23,652 nucleotides of DNA from Pelobacter sp. UBA6812 (GTDB lineage Bacteria; Desulfobacterota; Desulfuromonadia; Desulfuromonadales; Syntrophotaleaceae), in the NCBI GenBank assembly GCA_002452265.1, contig DKEW01000037.1, forward strand, positions 50,296 to 73,947, read 5' to 3'. The translations under genes and the position numbers were made by a program. The stretch's first letter is position 1; each line of letters starts with the position of its first letter. Below are positions 22,386 to 23,652 of this stretch, piece by piece. The notes beneath the pieces are model-generated. The model searched no databases and was not told the DNA's origin. It saw nothing but the letters and a program-made list of their open reading frames with translations.

Positions 22386-22502
22386 TTCCCCAAGCAAAGG
22401 TCGGTGTTAGCTTGTTGGCAACCGTCAAAGACGGGTTCCACAAAAGAACCGCGCAGTTTCGTTATTCCTGACCAGCAAGCAATTCACATGGGGAGGTAAA
22501 AC

Positions 22503-23381
22503 ATGTCAAATTTCGCACCACCTGCAGAGTTGTCCAAAGATTTCATCAGCATCGGCAAGGCCAAAGCCGCCAACACCGCGGCCAGGCTTTTCGTGCTCGG
22601 CATTCTGGCCGGCGTTTTCATCGGGTTTGCCGCGCATGTCGCCACCACGGTCGCCACCGGAGACTGGCCTATTCTCGGGCTGCAAAAGTTTTTCATCGGC
22701 GGGGTCTTCACTTTTGGGCTTATGTTGGTCGTCATTCCCGGCGCGGAACTTTTTACCGGCAACCACCTGATGACCATCGCCCAGTTCAACAAAGACATCA
22801 CGTTGGGCCGGATGCTGCGTAACTGGATCTTGGTCTTTGCCGGCAACCTGGTCGGCTCCATTGCCCTGGCCTGGATGATAGCTTCCGGCTCTGGCCTGCT
22901 TGACGGCGCTGTCGGTGCCACGGCCATCAATATCGCCTATGGTAAAATCTCCGCAGGTGGGGATGCGCATAACTTCATGTTTTTCTGGCGCGCCATCGGC
23001 TGCAACTGGCTGGTCTGCCTGGCTATCATGATGGCGGTTGCCTCCAAAGACATCACCGGTAAGATTCTGGGCATCTTCTTCCCCATAACGGCTTTTGTTG
23101 TCGCCGGTTTCGAGCACTGCGTGGCCAACATGTACTTCATTCCCGCCGGCATCCTGGCCAAGTCCTCCGCCGCTGCCGTGGCCGCCTCCGGCAAATCCGC
23201 CGACATGCTGGCCAGCCTGAACTGGAGCAGCATGTGGACCGGCAACCTGCTGGTTGTGACGGCCGGCAATCTGGTCGGCGGCGCCCTGCTGTGCGGCGGC
23301 ATCTACTGGTGGGTTTTTGTCCGTGGCACCACCAAACCGGCCGAGATCGTTGCGGTGGAACAGGCCTCAAAAGCCGCCTGA
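22503..23381 (+). CDS. focA: formate/nitrite channel of the FocA/NirC family
   Basis: Pentameric inner-membrane anion channel, 292 aa. About six membrane helices are visible. Family motifs are PGAELFTGNHLM (about 79-90), CNWLVCLA (about 167-174) and GFEHCVANMYFIPAG, including the conserved pore His (H205). A strong Shine-Dalgarno (GGGGAGG) precedes the ATG. Divergent from nitrite reductase with an FNR box between, so nitrite uptake or export is the likely role (NirC-like). FocA and NirC are hard to separate by sequence, and formate transport remains possible. A strong terminator follows. Confidence 0.9.
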   Translation: MSNFAPPAELSKDFISIGKAKAANTAARLFVLGILAGVFIGFAAHVATTVATGDWPILGLQKFFIGGVFTFGLMLVVIPGAELFTGNHLMTIAQFNKDITLGRMLRNWILVFAGNLVGSIALAWMIASGSGLLDGAVGATAINIAYGKISAGGDAHNFMFFWRAIGCNWLVCLAIMMAVASKDITGKILGIFFPITAFVVAGFEHCVANMYFIPAGILAKSSAAAVAASGKSADMLASLNWSSMWTGNLLVVTAGNLVGGALLCGGIYWWVFVRGTTKPAEIVAVEQASKAA

Positions 23382-23408
23382 TCCTTTCCAGGTTAAACCA
23401 TCGGTATC

Positions 23409-23444
23409 GGCATAGCGGAGCGAAATCTCCGCTATGCCTTTTTT
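23409..23444 (+). terminator. intrinsic terminator of focA
   Basis: A perfect 12-bp stem GGCATAGCGGAG / CTCCGCTATGCC (23409-23420 with 23427-23438), loop CGAAAT, then six T. It is also the apparent insertion target of the adjoining group II intron. Confidence 0.93.
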
Positions 23445-23447
23445 ATG

Positions 23448-23652
23448 GTGCGCCAGGCATGGCGCGTAGTGCCTTGGCGGGCGCTGTTCCGGTTGTTGTG
23501 GTGACGACCGGATGACTTGGGGGTGTAAGTCCCCTACGGACCCTGATGGCGGGAACTGTTAGCTGAACAGCAAGGGTGTCCACCGCGAGGTGGAATCTGA
23601 AGGAAGCTGCAGGCAAACTTCCAGCCCGACGAACAGGAATCGCATACGAGGC
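23448..23652 (+). mobile_element. group II intron, bacterial class C (IIC), 5' part; runs past window end
   Basis: Begins with GTGCGCC, as group II introns do. It then follows the domain I core known from IIC introns such as that of Oceanobacillus iheyensis: GGGTGTAAGTCCC, GTTAGCTGAACAGCAAGGG, TGTCCACC, GGTGGAATCTGAAGGAAGC, GGCAAAC, then CGAACAGGAATCGCATACGAGGC-like sequence at the end. Its position three bases after the T-run of a terminator is the hallmark of IIC insertion. The reverse transcriptase frame and the 3' end would lie beyond the window. A stem not remembered in the reference intron sits at about 23493-23516. Confidence 0.85.

Larger units (their letters stand above)
21913..22502. 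other. 590-bp divergent regulatory region between nirBD and focA
   Basis: It contains two FNR-type boxes (22065-22078 and 22372-22385), a GAGCCG-GTTAA-CGGCTC hairpin (22199-22215) and a hexamer-periodic inverted repeat (22246-22329). A 73-codon - strand frame (22138-22359) covers the repeat but lacks a ribosome site and is not taken as a gene. Confidence 0.65.

Overview
The window looks like the chromosome of an anaerobic, Gram-negative deltaproteobacterium of the Desulfuromonadia type (Pelobacter/Syntrophotalea/Geobacter-like). This is inferred from gene content: two periplasmic-type [NiFe] hydrogenases, a complete hyp operon, duplicated short TatA proteins, a fused NirBD nitrite reductase, outer-membrane proteins and a bacterial class C group II intron. 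No rRNA, tRNA, CRISPR array or prophage was seen. The species cannot be fixed from the sequence alone.

Layout. Positions 1-7941 (+ strand) hold the end of a hydrogenase cluster: a large subunit resembling Hyd-2 (Hyb type), cut by the window edge; its maturation protease; a 52-aa TatA; and the tightly packed maturation operon hypA-B-F-C-D-E. A 599-bp spacer follows, with a candidate sigma-54 promoter and a terminator-like leader. Positions 8541-14154 (+ strand) hold a second, different hydrogenase (small subunit, large subunit, protease), a NikMN/CbiM-type nickel permease and tatB-tatA-tatC. A bidirectional terminator at about 14362-14410 closes this block. Together these genes can import nickel, build the NiFe(CN)2CO site (HypA-F), trim two large subunits with two dedicated proteases and export folded enzymes through Tat.

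Positions 14475-15906 (- strand) carry an old-yellow-enzyme-like flavin/Fe-S oxidoreductase and a MoaD/ThiS-like small protein, divergent from a LysR regulator (16029-16898). Next come a beta-barrel outer-membrane protein (- strand) and a secreted protein with a repeating Gly/Asn pattern (+ strand), separated by roughly 400-bp spacers. From 18997 the window holds a nitrite module: a 971-aa NirB-NirD fusion (- strand) divergent from a FocA/NirC-family channel (+ strand). The 590-bp spacer between them has two FNR-type boxes, one suitably placed for each gene, and a hexamer-periodic repeat. The focA terminator is followed three bases after its T-run by the 5' part of a group IIC intron that runs off the window.

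The most unusual part is the second hydrogenase. Its small subunit ends in a CxxCH heme-c motif and carries Cys where most enzymes have a Pro beside the medial Fe-S cluster. Its large subunit begins with a Gly/Lys-rich and Thr-Pro-repeat extension ahead of the normal start of the fold. No membrane cytochrome b gene lies beside it. This suggests an unusual periplasmic hydrogenase wired to c-type cytochromes, but that is an inference.
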